Part shown: piece after piece, positions 53,882 through 62,949 of the stretch
Layout: each line of letters opens with the position of its first letter
Position numbering within the stretch: position 1 is the stretch's first letter
DNA from: Paraburkholderia silvatlantica
GTDB taxonomy: Bacteria; Pseudomonadota; Gammaproteobacteria; Burkholderiales; Burkholderiaceae
DNA length: 64,000 nucleotides
Direction: 5' to 3'
Assembly: GCF_003096715.1 (NCBI RefSeq)
Contig: NZ_QEOL01000002.1
Span: 310,001-374,000, forward strand
Position numbers and translations under genes: made by a program
Notes under the pieces: model-generated
Databases searched by the model: none
What the model saw: the letters and a program-made list of their open reading frames with translations, nothing else
What the model was told of the DNA's origin: nothing

Positions 53882-54302
53882 CGCCCGCTTCGGCGACGCA
53901 GGCGGCCGAGCCGCTCGTCTGGCTCAACGGCGAGATCACGCCGCTTTCCGAAGCGCGCATTCCCGTGCTCGATCGCGGCTTCATCTTCGGCGATGGCATT
54001 TACGAAGTCGTGCCCGTCTATGCGCTCGCCGATGATGAAGGCACGGTGTGCAGCGCGAGCACGGCGTGCGCTTCGAAGCGCGCGAGATCGCCGAAGCCGA
54101 ACCGCGCGAGGCGGACGAGATTCTCGTGACCTCGGCAACCAAGGAAGTGCTGGCGGTCGTCGCGCTCGACGGCAAGCCGGTTGGCGGCGGCAAGCCGGGC
54201 CCGGTCTACGCGGCGTATCAACGCGCGAAGCAGCGCGCGAAGCAACGCGAGGCGCAGGCATTGCGCGCAGCGGCCACCGGGCTACAGGAAGTGGAGAAAT
54301 GA
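53878..54302 (+). pseudogene. D-amino-acid transaminase remnant (internal deletion plus frame change)
   Basis: The first about 48 codons (NGEITPLSEARIPVLDRG, FIFGDGIYEVVPVY) are the true N-terminus of a class IV aminotransferase (D-alanine transaminase). Reading then leaves the family and stops at 54129. From about 54050, two bases out of that frame, the proper C-terminus resumes (EAREIAEAEPREADEI, VTSATKEVLAVVALDG, GGGKPGPVYA) and ends at 54302. About 170 residues, including the PLP lysine region, are missing. Short CACGGYGTGC motifs near the junction suggest deletion by local homology. Both junction genes keep their ATGA overlaps. Confidence 0.85.
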
Positions 54303-54607
54303 ACATGACACAAATGAATGTGACGCAGCAGCCAGGCAACCCCGAAGCGAAAGAATCGCTGATCGAATTTCCCTGCGACTTCCCCATCAAGGTGATGGGC
54401 AAGACGCATCCGGAATTTCAGGACACCATCGTGACGGTGCTGCGCGAATTCGACGGCAGCTTCGACGCCACGACCATCGAGACGCGTCCGTCGAGCGGCG
54501 GCAACTACACGGGCCTCACCGTGACGGTGCGCGCCACGAGCCAGGCGCATCTCGACGACATCTATCGCGCCCTTACCGGGCATCCGATGGTGAAGATCGT
54601 GCTGTAA
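54299..54607 (+). CDS. ybeD: DUF493 family protein YbeD
   Basis: A 102-residue DUF493 (YbeD) protein, a conserved small regulatory-fold protein found before lipB. IEFPCDFPIKVMGKTHPEFQ and GNYTGLTVTVRATSQAHLDD are family-typical; the C-terminus ends HPMVKIVL. ATG 54299 overlaps the transaminase remnant's stop by ATGA; ATGs at 54305 and 54314 are alternatives. A terminator follows at 54638. Loss of the upstream gene's frame may alter its translational coupling. Confidence 0.92.
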   Translation: MNMTQMNVTQQPGNPEAKESLIEFPCDFPIKVMGKTHPEFQDTIVTVLREFDGSFDATTIETRPSSGGNYTGLTVTVRATSQAHLDDIYRALTGHPMVKIVL

Positions 54608-54637
54608 GCGAGCGGAAGGCGTTCGAACGAAAAGGGC

Positions 54638-54663
54638 AAGGGCCGCAGTGTGCGGCCCTTTCT
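54638..54663 (+). terminator. Terminator after ybeD
   Basis: A 10-bp perfect stem (AAGGGCCGCA and TGCGGCCCTT) with a GTG loop and a short T-rich end lies 31 bases after the ybeD stop, in front of the convergent LysR gene. It separates ybeD from lipB, unlike in many relatives where they are adjacent. Confidence 0.65.
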
Positions 54664-54684
54664 GCATCTGGTGCCATTGGCGTG

Positions 54685-55662
54685 TCAGGGCACGTCGCCC
54701 ATGCGGGCACGTTGCGCCGCGGCGGCGGCCGTCATCAGCGGACCGGCTTCGCAAGCGTCCTCGTAGAGCCGCCGAAAGCGTGCGACCTCGTCGAACACCC
54801 AGTCGCGGAACGCCCGCACCCGCTCGGTCTGCATGCGTTGCGGCGGGCAGATGAAGTAGTAGCGCCAGGGGCTCGGGCCGTCGATATCCTTGAAAAGGCG
54901 CACGAGACGCCCGAGCGTGATCTCGTGCGTGGCGAGCGAGCGGCGCACGAGCGCGATGCCCTGGCCGTCCATGGCCGCCTGAAGCAGGTTCGACGAATCC
55001 TGGTAGAGCACGCCGCGCTTGGGTTCCGGCATGTCCTGGAGGCCTGCGGCGTCGAACCACGGCCGCCAGAGTTCGTCGTCCGAGCGCAGCAGCGGCAGCT
55101 TCGCGAGTTCGCGCGGGTCGGTGGGCAGCCTGCCGCCGTTGAAGTCGGGCGAGCAGGCGGGAAAGAAGATCTCGTCGAGCAGCAGCTCGGCGTGCAGTCC
55201 CGGATAGTGCCCGTAGCCGAAGCGGATGGCGACATCGACGTCGTCGAGCGCGAAGTCGGTGAGCGAATTCGTCGATTGCAGCTCGACGTCCCACTGCGGA
55301 TGCGCCTCGATGAAGCGCCCGATGCGCGGCGTGACCCAGCGCGCCGCGAACGAGGACAGCATCGACACGACGAGCCGCCGGTCGCGGTCGCCGGCGCGGA
55401 TCTCCTGGGTGGCGTGCGCGAGCTGGTTGAGCGCGTCGCGCACCTGGCCGGCGTAGCGGCGGCCGGTGTCGGTCACGCGCACGCGTTTGCCGTCGCGGGC
55501 GAAGAGCGCCACGCCCAGCTCCGCTTCGAGCGCGCGGATCTGGTGGCTCACGGCGCCGTGCGTGACGAAGAGTTCGTCGGCGGCGCGCGAGAAGCTTTCG
55601 TGGCGGGCGGCGGCTTCGAAGGCCTTGAGCGCATTCAGCGCGGGTAGCTGGCGCAGATCCAT
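54685..55662 (-). CDS. LysR-family regulator, GcvA-like
   Basis: A 325-residue LysR regulator of the GcvA type. The HTH (residues about 6-65: LPALNALKAFEAAARHESF, THGAVSHQIRALEAELG) is followed by an effector domain with VDVAIRFGYGHYPGLHAELL. An Ala/Arg-rich tail ends it. It is divergent from the DUF2917 gene 101 bases away, a common arrangement in this group; control of that gene is plausible. It sits inside the ybeD-lipB interval. Confidence 0.9.
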   Translation of the reverse strand: MDLRQLPALNALKAFEAAARHESFSRAADELFVTHGAVSHQIRALEAELGVALFARDGKRVRVTDTGRRYAGQVRDALNQLAHATQEIRAGDRDRRLVVSMLSSFAARWVTPRIGRFIEAHPQWDVELQSTNSLTDFALDDVDVAIRFGYGHYPGLHAELLLDEIFFPACSPDFNGGRLPTDPRELAKLPLLRSDDELWRPWFDAAGLQDMPEPKRGVLYQDSSNLLQAAMDGQGIALVRRSLATHEITLGRLVRLFKDIDGPSPWRYYFICPPQRMQTERVRAFRDWVFDEVARFRRLYEDACEAGPLMTAAAAAQRARMGDVP

Positions 55663-55763
55663 ATCGTATTTTTTCTCACATAGCCGTGAAAATTGATCGT
55701 TTTGCTCGATCCCTTATGGTGTCTACGATTGTAGCCATCGGAGCAGGTCATTCGGAGTCGGAA

Positions 55764-56090
55764 ATGAGAGAAATTTCTTCGGATATCACGTTTGAAGTGG
55801 CGGCCGATCAAACGGCCTCGGTGCGCGTCACGCGCAGCACGCGGCTGACCGTGAAGTGCGGCACCGTCTGGGTCACGCGCAGCGACGACACCGCCGACTA
55901 CTGGCTCGAGCCCGGCCACACGCTGCGGCTGCGGCGCGGCGAGCGCCTGTGGATCGGCGCGGAAGGCGGGGCGCCAGCGTGGGTGGGGTTCGCGGTGCCG
56001 GCACGCCTCACCGAGCGCGTGGTCGATCTCGCCGCGCGCGCCGCACAACGCGCAGGCGTTCACATCGGCGACGGTTGGCGCACGGTTTGA
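55764..56090 (+). CDS. DUF2917 family protein
   Basis: A 108-residue protein of family DUF2917, function unknown. It is cupin-like: MREISSDITFEVAADQTASV, LTVKCGTVWVTRSDDTADYWLEPG, HTLRLRRGERLWIGA. ATG 55764 is preceded by GGAGTCGG; the frame is open upstream but lacks a start signal. Divergent from the GcvA-like regulator and upstream of lipB. Confidence 0.85.
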   Translation: MREISSDITFEVAADQTASVRVTRSTRLTVKCGTVWVTRSDDTADYWLEPGHTLRLRRGERLWIGAEGGAPAWVGFAVPARLTERVVDLAARAAQRAGVHIGDGWRTV

Positions 56091-56198
56091 CCTGACGTCA
56101 GTGATTCAAGGACGGCGGCGATGGGTTGCCTCCCACCGCCGCCGTTATCCGCCGTATGCCCGGCGCGCTCGTCCCGAATTCGGTAAACTCCCGAAATC

Positions 56199-57110
56199 AT
56201 GTGCGCCACCCCGGTTTCACCCTCGCAAATTGCTTCCGACCCCGGCGCAGCCGCGGTCGTGCCCCAAGCGGCAAGTTCGCCCATCGTCGTGCGCTGGCGC
56301 GGCAACGAGGCTTATCAGACGAGCTTCGACGCCATGCGCGAGTTCACGGCCGCCCGTGACGCCAATACGCCGGACGAAATCTGGCTCGTCGAGCATCCGC
56401 CCGTTTTCACGCTTGGCCAGGCCGGCAAGCCCGAGCATCTGCTCGTGGCGAACAGCGGCATCCCGCTCGTGCAGATCGACCGCGGCGGGCAGATCACGTA
56501 TCACGGGCCGGGCCAAGTGGTGGCCTACCTGCTGCTCGACTTGCGGCGCAGGAAGCTGATGGTGCGCGAACTCGTCACGCTCATCGAGGACGCCGTGATC
56601 GAAACATTGGCGGCGTATAATCTCGCGGGCGAGCGCAAGGCCGGCGCGCCCGGCATTTACGTGCCGCAGGACGCCGGCGGCGCGAGCGCCGCGCATACGG
56701 GCGCGAAAGTCGCGGCCCTCGGGCTCAAGATCAGTCACGGCTGCAGCTATCACGGCGTGAGCCTGAATGTATCGATGGATCTGAGCCCATTTCTCGCCAT
56801 CAATCCGTGTGGATACGCCGGCCTCGAAACCGTCGATATGGCCACGCTGGGTGTCCAGGCGAGCTGGCGCGATGTCGCCGCCGCGCTGGCGGCGCGGCTC
56901 GAGGCGAATCTCGCGGCGCACGCAGCAACCCTTCTCACGGTGGCCGAAGCGGCTGCCGCAGACCCTTCAGCCGAAGCGGCCGGGATGAACCCGGCTGCTT
57001 CGGCTGAAATGGAAGCGGCCGCTTACGCGGCCGCGATGGACCCGGCCGAAGCGGCCGTCTCAGGCGGGCAACCGCCGCAACCGCAGGCTGGCGTTGCACC
57101 GGCGGCCTGA
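56199..57110 (+). CDS. lipB: Lipoyl(octanoyl) transferase
   Basis: A 303-residue LipB that moves octanoyl from ACP to lipoyl domains. Core motifs: [60 protein letters not shown] (catalytic Lys and Cys), and [14 protein letters not shown]. The family ends near residue 245. Beyond it lie about 55 extra residues rich in Ala, Met, Pro and Glu, encoded by DNA with near-palindromic GGCCGAAGC repeats and an inverted repeat at 56969-57005. The extension is likely a repeat insertion and not catalytic. lipA starts 14 bases later. Confidence 0.93.
   Translation: MCATPVSPSQIASDPGAAAVVPQAASSPIVVRWRGNEAYQTSFDAMREFTAARDANTPDEIWLVEHPPVFTLGQAGKPEHLLVANSGIPLVQIDRGGQITYHGPGQVVAYLLLDLRRRKLMVRELVTLIEDAVIETLAAYNLAGERKAGAPGIYVPQDAGGASAAHTGAKVAALGLKISHGCSYHGVSLNVSMDLSPFLAINPCGYAGLETVDMATLGVQASWRDVAAALAARLEANLAAHAATLLTVAEAAAADPSAEAAGMNPAASAEMEAAAYAAAMDPAEAAVSGGQPPQPQAGVAPAA
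56969..57005. repeat. Inverted repeat inside the lipB 3' extension
   Basis: Two 16-base arms (AGCCGAAGCGGCCGGG at 56969-56984 and its near-complement at 56990-57005, 15 of 16) flank a 5-base loop. A second set of related GGCCGCTT/AAGCGGCC blocks follows to about 57060. The element is read through in the lipB frame. Confidence 0.75.
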
Positions 57111-57123
57111 CTGGATCGAAAGC

Positions 57124-58113
57124 ATGACTGACATCACTGCGAACCCCGCTGGCGCTAACGCCGACGCCGTTCCGTACGACGCCACCGCAAAACAGAAGGC
57201 GCAGGCCAAGACCTCGCGCATTCCGATCAAGGTCATCCCCATCGAGAAGCTCAAGAAGCCCGAGTGGATCCGCGTGAAGGCGGCCACGGGCAACTCGCGC
57301 TTCTACGAAATCAAGAACATCCTGCGCGAGCACAACCTGCACACGGTGTGCGAAGAAGCGAGCTGCCCGAACATCGGCGAATGCTTCGGCAAGGGCACCG
57401 CGACGTTCATGATCATGGGCGACAAGTGCACGCGCCGCTGCCCGTTCTGCGACGTGGGCCACGGCCGCCCCGATCCGCTCGACCCGGACGAACCGGCCAA
57501 CCTCGCGCGCACCATCGGCGCGCTCAAGCTCAAGTACGTCGTGATCACGAGCGTGGACCGCGACGACCTGCGCGACGGCGGCGCCGGCCACTTCGTGGAG
57601 TGCATCCGCCAGGTTCGCGAGCAATCGCCCGAAACGCGCATCGAGATTCTCACGCCGGACTTCCGCGGCCGTCTCGATCGCGCGCTGCAGATCCTCAACG
57701 CCGCACCGCCGGATGTGATGAACCACAACCTCGAAACGGTGCCGCGCCTCTACAAGGAAGCGCGCCCGGGTTCGGACTACGCGCACTCGCTCAAGCTGCT
57801 GAAGGACTTCAAGGCGCTGCATCCCGAAGTCGCGACGAAGTCGGGCCTGATGGTGGGCCTTGGCGAAACCGAAGAGGAAATTCTTCAGGTGATGCGCGAC
57901 CTGCGCGCGCACGACGTCGACATGCTGACGATCGGCCAGTACCTGCAGCCCTCGGAGCACCACCTGCCGGTACGCTCCTACGTGCATCCCGACACGTTCA
58001 GGATGTACGAGGAAGAGGCGTACAAGATGGGTTTCACGCACGCGGCCGTTGGCGCGATGGTGCGTTCGAGCTATCACGCCGATCTGCAGGCGCATGGGGC
58101 AGGCGTGGTTTAA
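57124..58113 (+). CDS. lipA: Lipoyl synthase
   Basis: A 329-residue radical-SAM enzyme that inserts two sulfurs into octanoyl groups. The auxiliary cluster Cys are C76, C81 and C87 ([16 protein letters not shown]) and the radical-SAM motif is C102, C106, C109 ([10 protein letters not shown]). Other hallmarks: [27 protein letters not shown] and [20 protein letters not shown] 57124 is chosen; an upstream ATG at 57094 overlaps lipB. A strong terminator follows. Confidence 0.96.
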   Translation: MTDITANPAGANADAVPYDATAKQKAQAKTSRIPIKVIPIEKLKKPEWIRVKAATGNSRFYEIKNILREHNLHTVCEEASCPNIGECFGKGTATFMIMGDKCTRRCPFCDVGHGRPDPLDPDEPANLARTIGALKLKYVVITSVDRDDLRDGGAGHFVECIRQVREQSPETRIEILTPDFRGRLDRALQILNAAPPDVMNHNLETVPRLYKEARPGSDYAHSLKLLKDFKALHPEVATKSGLMVGLGETEEEILQVMRDLRAHDVDMLTIGQYLQPSEHHLPVRSYVHPDTFRMYEEEAYKMGFTHAAVGAMVRSSYHADLQAHGAGVV

Positions 58114-58140
58114 GCCGCCGCCGCTTGCAGGCACGCAACC

Positions 58141-58173
58141 GAAAACGCCCGCTGAAAAGCGGGCGTTTTGTTT
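58141..58173 (+). terminator. Terminator after lipA
   Basis: A 12-bp perfect stem (AAAACGCCCGCT and AGCGGGCGTTTT) with a GAAA loop and T-rich tail lies 28 bases after the lipA stop. Confidence 0.9.
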
Positions 58174-58256
58174 GCGCCGCGCTCGAACAGCGCGATGCGC
58201 GCATCGATTCCAGGACCATCCACCTCAACGCGAAAAGCAATGCTTCAGCAGCGTCA

Positions 58257-58306
58257 TTAGCTAACGCAGATAAGTTAGAACCGCCCGCCGCCAGACTCCC
58301 TATAGT
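58257..58306 (+). promoter_or_regulatory. Candidate LysR-type site and promoter of tauABC
   Basis: CTAAC (58261-58265) and GTTAG (58274-58278) form an inverted repeat with an 8-base spacer, next to the palindrome TTAGCTAA (58257-58264). The spacing fits a T-N11-A LysR-type site. TATAGT at 58301-58306 is a good -10 without a clear -35, as expected for an activator-dependent promoter. CysB or a Cbl-like regulator would be the natural candidate for sulfur-source genes. Confidence 0.45.
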
Positions 58307-58350
58307 CGGAACCTTCAATCACTCGAACGTCGTTCCGCCGGAGTCTGTCG

Positions 58351-59403
58351 ATGAACCCTCGCGCTATCCCTGCATTCGCCCGCCGCCCGCACATCGCCGC
58401 CGTGGCATTCGCCGCCGCCTGCCTTGCCAGCGCGTTCGGCGCGCCGCGCGCGCATGCCGAAACGCGCGAGGTCGTGATCGCGTATCAGGACATGGTGGTG
58501 CCGTGGCGCTACGCGCAGGCCACAGGCCTGGTCGAGAAGGAAACGGGCTACAAGGTCACCTACCGCAAGCTCGCAAGCGGCGCCGATGTGATCCGCGCGC
58601 TCGCCTCGGGTTCGGTGCAACTCGGCGAGGCCGGTTCGAGCCCGATCGCAGCGGGCCTCTCGCAGGGCGTGGATCTTTCGCTCTTCTGGATTCTCGACAA
58701 CATCAACGACGCCGAAGCGCTCGTCGCGCGCGACGGTTCGGGGGTGACGAGCATCGCGGGTCTGAAGGGCAAGACGATCGGCGTGCCGTACGTCTCGACC
58801 TCTCACTTTCACGCGCTCGTCGCGCTGCAGAACGCAGGCGTGAATCCCGCCGACGTGAAGATCGTCAACCTGCGTCCGCCCGAGGTCGCGGCCGCCTGGC
58901 AGCGCGGCAACATCGACGCGACTTACATCTGGGATCCCGTACTCGCGCAGGTGAAGAAGAGCGGCAAGGTGCTGGTGACTTCGGGCCAGGTGGCGAAGGC
59001 CACGGGCAAGGCGACCTTCGACGGCTTCGTGGTCGATCGCAAGTTCGCCAAAGACAACGGCGATTTCGTCGCGAAGTTCGTGAAGGTGCTGGCCGCCGCC
59101 GACGCCGATTACAGCGCGCATCGCACGGCATGGAACGCAGCCTCGCCGCAGGTGCAGGCCGTGGCGAAGGAGTCGGGTGCGAATGCCGCCGAAGTGCCCG
59201 CGAGCCTCGCGCTCTATGCGTTCCCCACGCCCGCCGAGCAGGCCTCGAAGACATGGCTGGGCGGCGGCGCGCAGTCGGGCGCGGCGCAGTCGCTGCTCGC
59301 AACGGCGACCTTCCTCAAGGAACAGGGCACGATCCAGAGTGTGCTGCCCGACTACTCGGTGGGTGTCGATCCGCAGTATGTGCAGCGCGCCGCTGCGCAT
59401 TGA
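58351..59403 (+). CDS. tauA: Taurine/aliphatic sulfonate-binding periplasmic protein
   Basis: A 350-residue exported solute-binding protein of the TauA/SsuA family. A signal peptide ends after RAHA (about residue 36). It then reads [39 protein letters not shown], and [19 protein letters not shown], typical of taurine-binding proteins. First gene of an operon with the ATPase 17 bases downstream and the permease overlapping it. Taurine over other sulfonates is inferred from similarity. Confidence 0.92.
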   Translation: MNPRAIPAFARRPHIAAVAFAAACLASAFGAPRAHAETREVVIAYQDMVVPWRYAQATGLVEKETGYKVTYRKLASGADVIRALASGSVQLGEAGSSPIAAGLSQGVDLSLFWILDNINDAEALVARDGSGVTSIAGLKGKTIGVPYVSTSHFHALVALQNAGVNPADVKIVNLRPPEVAAAWQRGNIDATYIWDPVLAQVKKSGKVLVTSGQVAKATGKATFDGFVVDRKFAKDNGDFVAKFVKVLAAADADYSAHRTAWNAASPQVQAVAKESGANAAEVPASLALYAFPTPAEQASKTWLGGGAQSGAAQSLLATATFLKEQGTIQSVLPDYSVGVDPQYVQRAAAH

Positions 59404-59419
59404 ACGCAAGGAGCTTCGC

Positions 59420-60223
59420 ATGAGCGCGCTCGCGATCCGCGATCTCACCGTCATCTACGAAGGCGCGCGGCGTGACGCTGCGCCGAACGTCGCGCTCGCA
59501 AACGTCAATCTCGAAGTCGCGAGCGGTGAGTTCGTGGTGGCGCTCGGCGCTTCGGGCTGTGGCAAGACCACGTTGCTCAACTGCATTGCGGGCTTCATCG
59601 AGCCAGCGCTCGGCGAGGTGCGCATAAACGGCGCGCGCGTGGAGGGGCCGGGCGCCGAGCGCGGCGTGGTGTTTCAGAAGCACGCGCTCCTGCCGTGGCT
59701 CGACGTGCTGGATAACGTCGCGCTCGGCTTGCGCTTTCGGCGCGTGCCGAAGGCGCAGCGCGAGCGCATCGCGCGCGAGCAGCTTGCGCTCGTGGGCCTG
59801 GAAGCGCAGGCGCGCGAACGCGTGTATGCGCTCTCGGGCGGCATGCAGCAGCGCGTGGGCATTGCGCGCGCGCTCGCGAGCGATCCGCAGATCCTGCTGA
59901 TGGACGAACCGATGGGCGCGCTCGACGCCATGACGCGCGAGCAGGTCCAAACGCTCGTGCTCGACGTCTGGGCGCGCACGCAGAAGACGGTGTTCTTCAT
60001 CACGCACAGCGTGGAGGAGGCGCTCTTTCTGGCGACGCGCATCGTCGTCATGACGCCGGGGCCGGGCCGCATCGAGCGCGAATACGAGGTGCCGTTCGCG
60101 CGCCAGTATCTCGCCACGCGTAACGCGCGCGCCGTGAAGTCGTCGCCGGAGTTCATCGCGTGGCGCGAGCGGCTGGTGGATTTGCTGCACGCGGACGCGG
60201 GCGCACACGAGGAACCGGCATGA
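59420..60223 (+). CDS. tauB: Taurine/sulfonate ABC transporter ATP-binding protein
   Basis: A 267-residue ATPase. Walker A is [16 protein letters not shown]-loop [18 protein letters not shown], signature [16 protein letters not shown] and Walker [16 protein letters not shown], with [15 protein letters not shown] following. The [20 protein letters not shown] stretch is typical of TauB. ATG 59420 is preceded by GCAAGGAGC. Its stop overlaps the permease start by ATGA. Confidence 0.94.
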   Translation: MSALAIRDLTVIYEGARRDAAPNVALANVNLEVASGEFVVALGASGCGKTTLLNCIAGFIEPALGEVRINGARVEGPGAERGVVFQKHALLPWLDVLDNVALGLRFRRVPKAQRERIAREQLALVGLEAQARERVYALSGGMQQRVGIARALASDPQILLMDEPMGALDAMTREQVQTLVLDVWARTQKTVFFITHSVEEALFLATRIVVMTPGPGRIEREYEVPFARQYLATRNARAVKSSPEFIAWRERLVDLLHADAGAHEEPA

Positions 60224-61101
60224 GTGTCCCGCGAGAATCGTTGAGAGACGTCGCGTTGAAGGCGCGCAGCGTCAGTGCACCCGCTGCGCGCGAGGCGCAA
60301 GCCGCTCGCTCGAAAGTCTGGCGCATGCCCGGCGAAGGCCCGACGGCGGCGCTGAGCGCGGCCTCGGTGGCGGCGCTCGCGCTGCTCTGGTGGCTCGCCA
60401 CGCACCTGCACTGGCTGCCGCCGCTCTTCCTGCCGACGCCCGAAGCCGTCTGGCAGGCCTTCACAGACGCGCTGCACGGCCGCATCCAGGGCGGCCTGCC
60501 GCTTTCCGAGCATCTGTTCTGGAGCGCGCTGCGCGTGTTCGGCGCGTTCCTGCTGGCGGTGGTGACGGCCGTGCCCGTCGGCATTCTGATGGGCGTGTCG
60601 CGCATCGCGCGCGGCCTGCTCGATCCGCCGCTCGAGTTCTACCGGCCGCTGCCGCCGCTCGCCTACCTGCCGCTCGTGGTGATCTGGTTCGGCATCGACG
60701 AAACGGCCAAGATCGTCGTGATCTGGCTCGCCTGCTTCGCGCCCATCGCGATGGCCGCGCGCGCCGGCGCGAAGAGCGCGAGCGTCGAGCAGATCCGCGC
60801 GGCGGCGTCGCTGGGCGGCGGCTTGGCGCAGATCGTGCGCTTCGTCGTGCTGCCCGCCGCACTGCCGGAGATCCTCACGGGCCTGCGCATCGCCATCGGC
60901 TTTGGCTGGACCACGCTCGTGGCCGCCGAGATGGTCGCGGCCACGGCGGGCCTGGGCCAGATGGTGCTCAACGCGTCGAGCTTCCTGCGCACCGACGTCG
61001 TGGTGATGGGCATCGTCCTGATCGGGCTGATTGCCTGGGGCTTTGACCTCGGCATGCGCGCGCTCGAGAAGCGCCTCGTGCCCTGGAAGGGGCGCGGTTA
61101 A
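60220..61101 (+). CDS. tauC: Taurine/sulfonate ABC transporter permease
   Basis: A 293-residue inner-membrane permease with an N-terminal basic segment and about six helices. The EAA-type loop is near [19 protein letters not shown], with [27 protein letters not shown], as in TauC/SsuC. ATG 60220 overlaps tauB by ATGA. No tauD dioxygenase follows: the next gene is dctA. Confidence 0.93.
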   Translation: MSVPRESLRDVALKARSVSAPAAREAQAARSKVWRMPGEGPTAALSAASVAALALLWWLATHLHWLPPLFLPTPEAVWQAFTDALHGRIQGGLPLSEHLFWSALRVFGAFLLAVVTAVPVGILMGVSRIARGLLDPPLEFYRPLPPLAYLPLVVIWFGIDETAKIVVIWLACFAPIAMAARAGAKSASVEQIRAAASLGGGLAQIVRFVVLPAALPEILTGLRIAIGFGWTTLVAAEMVAATAGLGQMVLNASSFLRTDVVVMGIVLIGLIAWGFDLGMRALEKRLVPWKGRG

Positions 61102-61114
61102 GGCAGCCGCCTCT

Positions 61115-61165
61115 TTCTGGAAATCCGAACGCTCATGGGGTGCGATTCTGGAAAACCAGATTCGC
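61115..61165 (+). promoter_or_regulatory. Candidate DctD-type upstream activator sites
   Basis: TTCTGGAAATCCGAA at 61115-61129 and a fuller dyad at 61142-61165 (GCGATTCTGG, AAAA, CCAGATTCGC) share TTCTGGAAA and are spaced 31 bases, three helical turns. They lie 60-110 bases upstream of the sigma-54 promoter at 61224, where an NtrC-family activator should bind. Confidence 0.5.
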
Positions 61166-61223
61166 GCCTTTGTCCGCTGGATAAAAATCCTTATAAATCA
61201 ATGCCGTGAGCGATCGCGCTTGC

Positions 61224-61239
61224 TGGCATTCTCCTTGCA
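61224..61239 (+). promoter_or_regulatory. Sigma-54 promoter of dctA
   Basis: TGGCAT at 61224-61229, five bases, and TTGCA at 61235-61239 match the sigma-54 consensus TGGCAC-N5-TTGC, with the invariant GG and GC ten bases apart. Transcription would start near 61250, giving a 160-base leader. dctA is a classical sigma-54/DctD target and dctB follows it. Confidence 0.8.
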
Positions 61240-61306
61240 CTCAAGAAGCGCGCGGCCACCCCGGTCGCGACAAAAAAAGAACACAGCTTTGCACAGGAGA
61301 CAGCCG

Positions 61307-61336
61307 ATGTCCGATCCCACCTTCCGGTTTCGCTGA
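61307..61336 (+). CDS. Possible 9-residue leader peptide before dctA
   Basis: In the predicted dctA leader, CAGGAGACAGCC precedes ATG 61307, opening a 9-codon frame (MSDPTFRFR, then TGA) that ends 74 bases before the dctA GTG. It may be a leader peptide with regulatory effect, or chance. Confidence 0.3.
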   Translation: MSDPTFRFR

Positions 61337-61410
61337 TCCCCAGTTTCGACCTGTCGCGGCCCGAACTCGCTTCGTTCGGCCATTGGCTTAATTCATTTGC
61401 AGGAACCATC

Positions 61411-62694
61411 GTGAAGAAACCTCTCCACAAAGTCCTCTACTTCCAGGTGATCGTGGCGATCGTCATCGGCGTGATCCTCGGTCATTACTGGCCTGCGATC
61501 GGCATCGACATGAAGCCGTTCGGCGACGCCTTCATCAAGCTCATCAAGATGGTGATCGGGCCGATCATCTTCTGTACCGTCGTGACCGGCATCGCCGGCA
61601 TGGAGGACATGAAGAAGGTGGGCCGCGTGGGCGGCAAGGCGCTGCTCTACTTCGAGATCGTCTCGACCTTCGCGCTCGTGCTCGGCCTCATCGCCACGCA
61701 CGTGCTGAAGCCGGGTGCGGGCTTCAACGTCGACGTTCATTCGCTCGACGCCAAGGCCGTGGCCAGCTTCGCCGAAAAGGCGCATGGCCAGAGCAGCGTC
61801 GACTTCCTGATGCACATCATTCCGGACACGATCACCTCGGCATTCGCGCAGGGCGAAATCCTGCAGATCCTGCTGATCGCGCTGCTGTTCGGCGCCGTGC
61901 TCACGCAACTGGGCGAGCGCGGCCGCGTGGTGACCGAGTTCATCGACAGCATTTCGGGCGTGCTGTTCGGCGTCGTGAAGATCGTCACGAAGCTCGCACC
62001 GATCGGCGCGTTCGGCGCGATGGCGTTCACCATCGGCAAGTACGGCGTGGGCTCGCTGATCCCGATGCTCAAGCTCATCGGCACGTTCTACCTCACGTCG
62101 ATCGTGTTCGTGCTCGTCGTGCTCGGCGCGATCGCGCGCTTCACGGGCTTTTCGATCATCCGTTTCGTTTCCTACATCAAGGAAGAACTGCTGATCGTGC
62201 TCGGCACCAGCTCGTCGGAATCCGCGCTGCCGCAACTGATGCAGAAGCTCGAGCGCCTTGGCTGCTCGCGCTCGGTCGTGGGCCTCGTCGTGCCGACCGG
62301 ATACTCGTTCAACCTCGACGGCACCAACATCTATATGACGATGGCGGTGCTCTTCATTGCCCAGGCGACCAACACCGACCTCACGTGGACGCAGCAGCTC
62401 ACGCTGCTCGCGGTGACGATGCTCACCTCGAAGGGCGCGAGCGGCGTGACCGGCGCCGGCTTCATCACGCTGGCGGCCACGCTCGCCGTGGTGCCGACCA
62501 TTCCGCTCTCGGGCATGGTGCTGATTCTCGGCATCGACCGCTTCATGAGCGAGTGCCGTGCGCTCACCAACATCGTCGGCAACGGCGTGGCGACGGTCGT
62601 GGTCTCGGCATGGGAGAAGGAACTCGACCGCAACAAGCTGCGCGCCGTGCTCTCCGGCGAAGTCGAAGAAATGAAGGAAAGCGCAGGCGCGTAA
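61411..62694 (+). CDS. dctA: C4-dicarboxylate transporter
   Basis: A 427-residue sodium/proton-dicarboxylate symporter (DAACS family) taking up succinate, fumarate and malate. It begins [20 protein letters not shown], and has the serine-rich [44 protein letters not shown] and [16 protein letters not shown] hairpin motifs, with eight or so membrane helices. The start is GTG 61411 after AGGAACC. Controlled by the sigma-54 promoter upstream; its sensor DctB is encoded 255 bases downstream. Confidence 0.96.
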   Translation: MKKPLHKVLYFQVIVAIVIGVILGHYWPAIGIDMKPFGDAFIKLIKMVIGPIIFCTVVTGIAGMEDMKKVGRVGGKALLYFEIVSTFALVLGLIATHVLKPGAGFNVDVHSLDAKAVASFAEKAHGQSSVDFLMHIIPDTITSAFAQGEILQILLIALLFGAVLTQLGERGRVVTEFIDSISGVLFGVVKIVTKLAPIGAFGAMAFTIGKYGVGSLIPMLKLIGTFYLTSIVFVLVVLGAIARFTGFSIIRFVSYIKEELLIVLGTSSSESALPQLMQKLERLGCSRSVVGLVVPTGYSFNLDGTNIYMTMAVLFIAQATNTDLTWTQQLTLLAVTMLTSKGASGVTGAGFITLAATLAVVPTIPLSGMVLILGIDRFMSECRALTNIVGNGVATVVVSAWEKELDRNKLRAVLSGEVEEMKESAGA

Positions 62695-62949
62695 GCCGCG
62701 CTGGGCGGGCGCGCCAGCCGCAAGGCGCGCCCGCCCGCCGATGTTTGTTCTTTCGATGTTTCGCGGCCATGGCCGCTGGGCGGCGCGAGCGTTTCCCCTG
62801 CGTGGGCGCCGCCCGTTTTTGTTTTTCCCGTCTGACAAGGCAGCACGTTGCCTGAGTGCACCCGTTGCGTGCTGTCCGGCCCGCACGCCCCGGTGCGGCC
62901 ATGTGCCACAATCTCCCTCATCCCCCTCGACCGTCTGGAAGCCGCTCAC

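Larger units (their letters stand above)
61102..61410. other. tauC/dctA intergenic region
   Basis: This 309-base gap holds two candidate activator sites (61115-61165), a sigma-54 promoter (61224-61239) and a nine-codon ORF with a good ribosome binding site (61307-61336). No terminator for tauABC with a clear T-run is visible. Confidence 0.6.
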
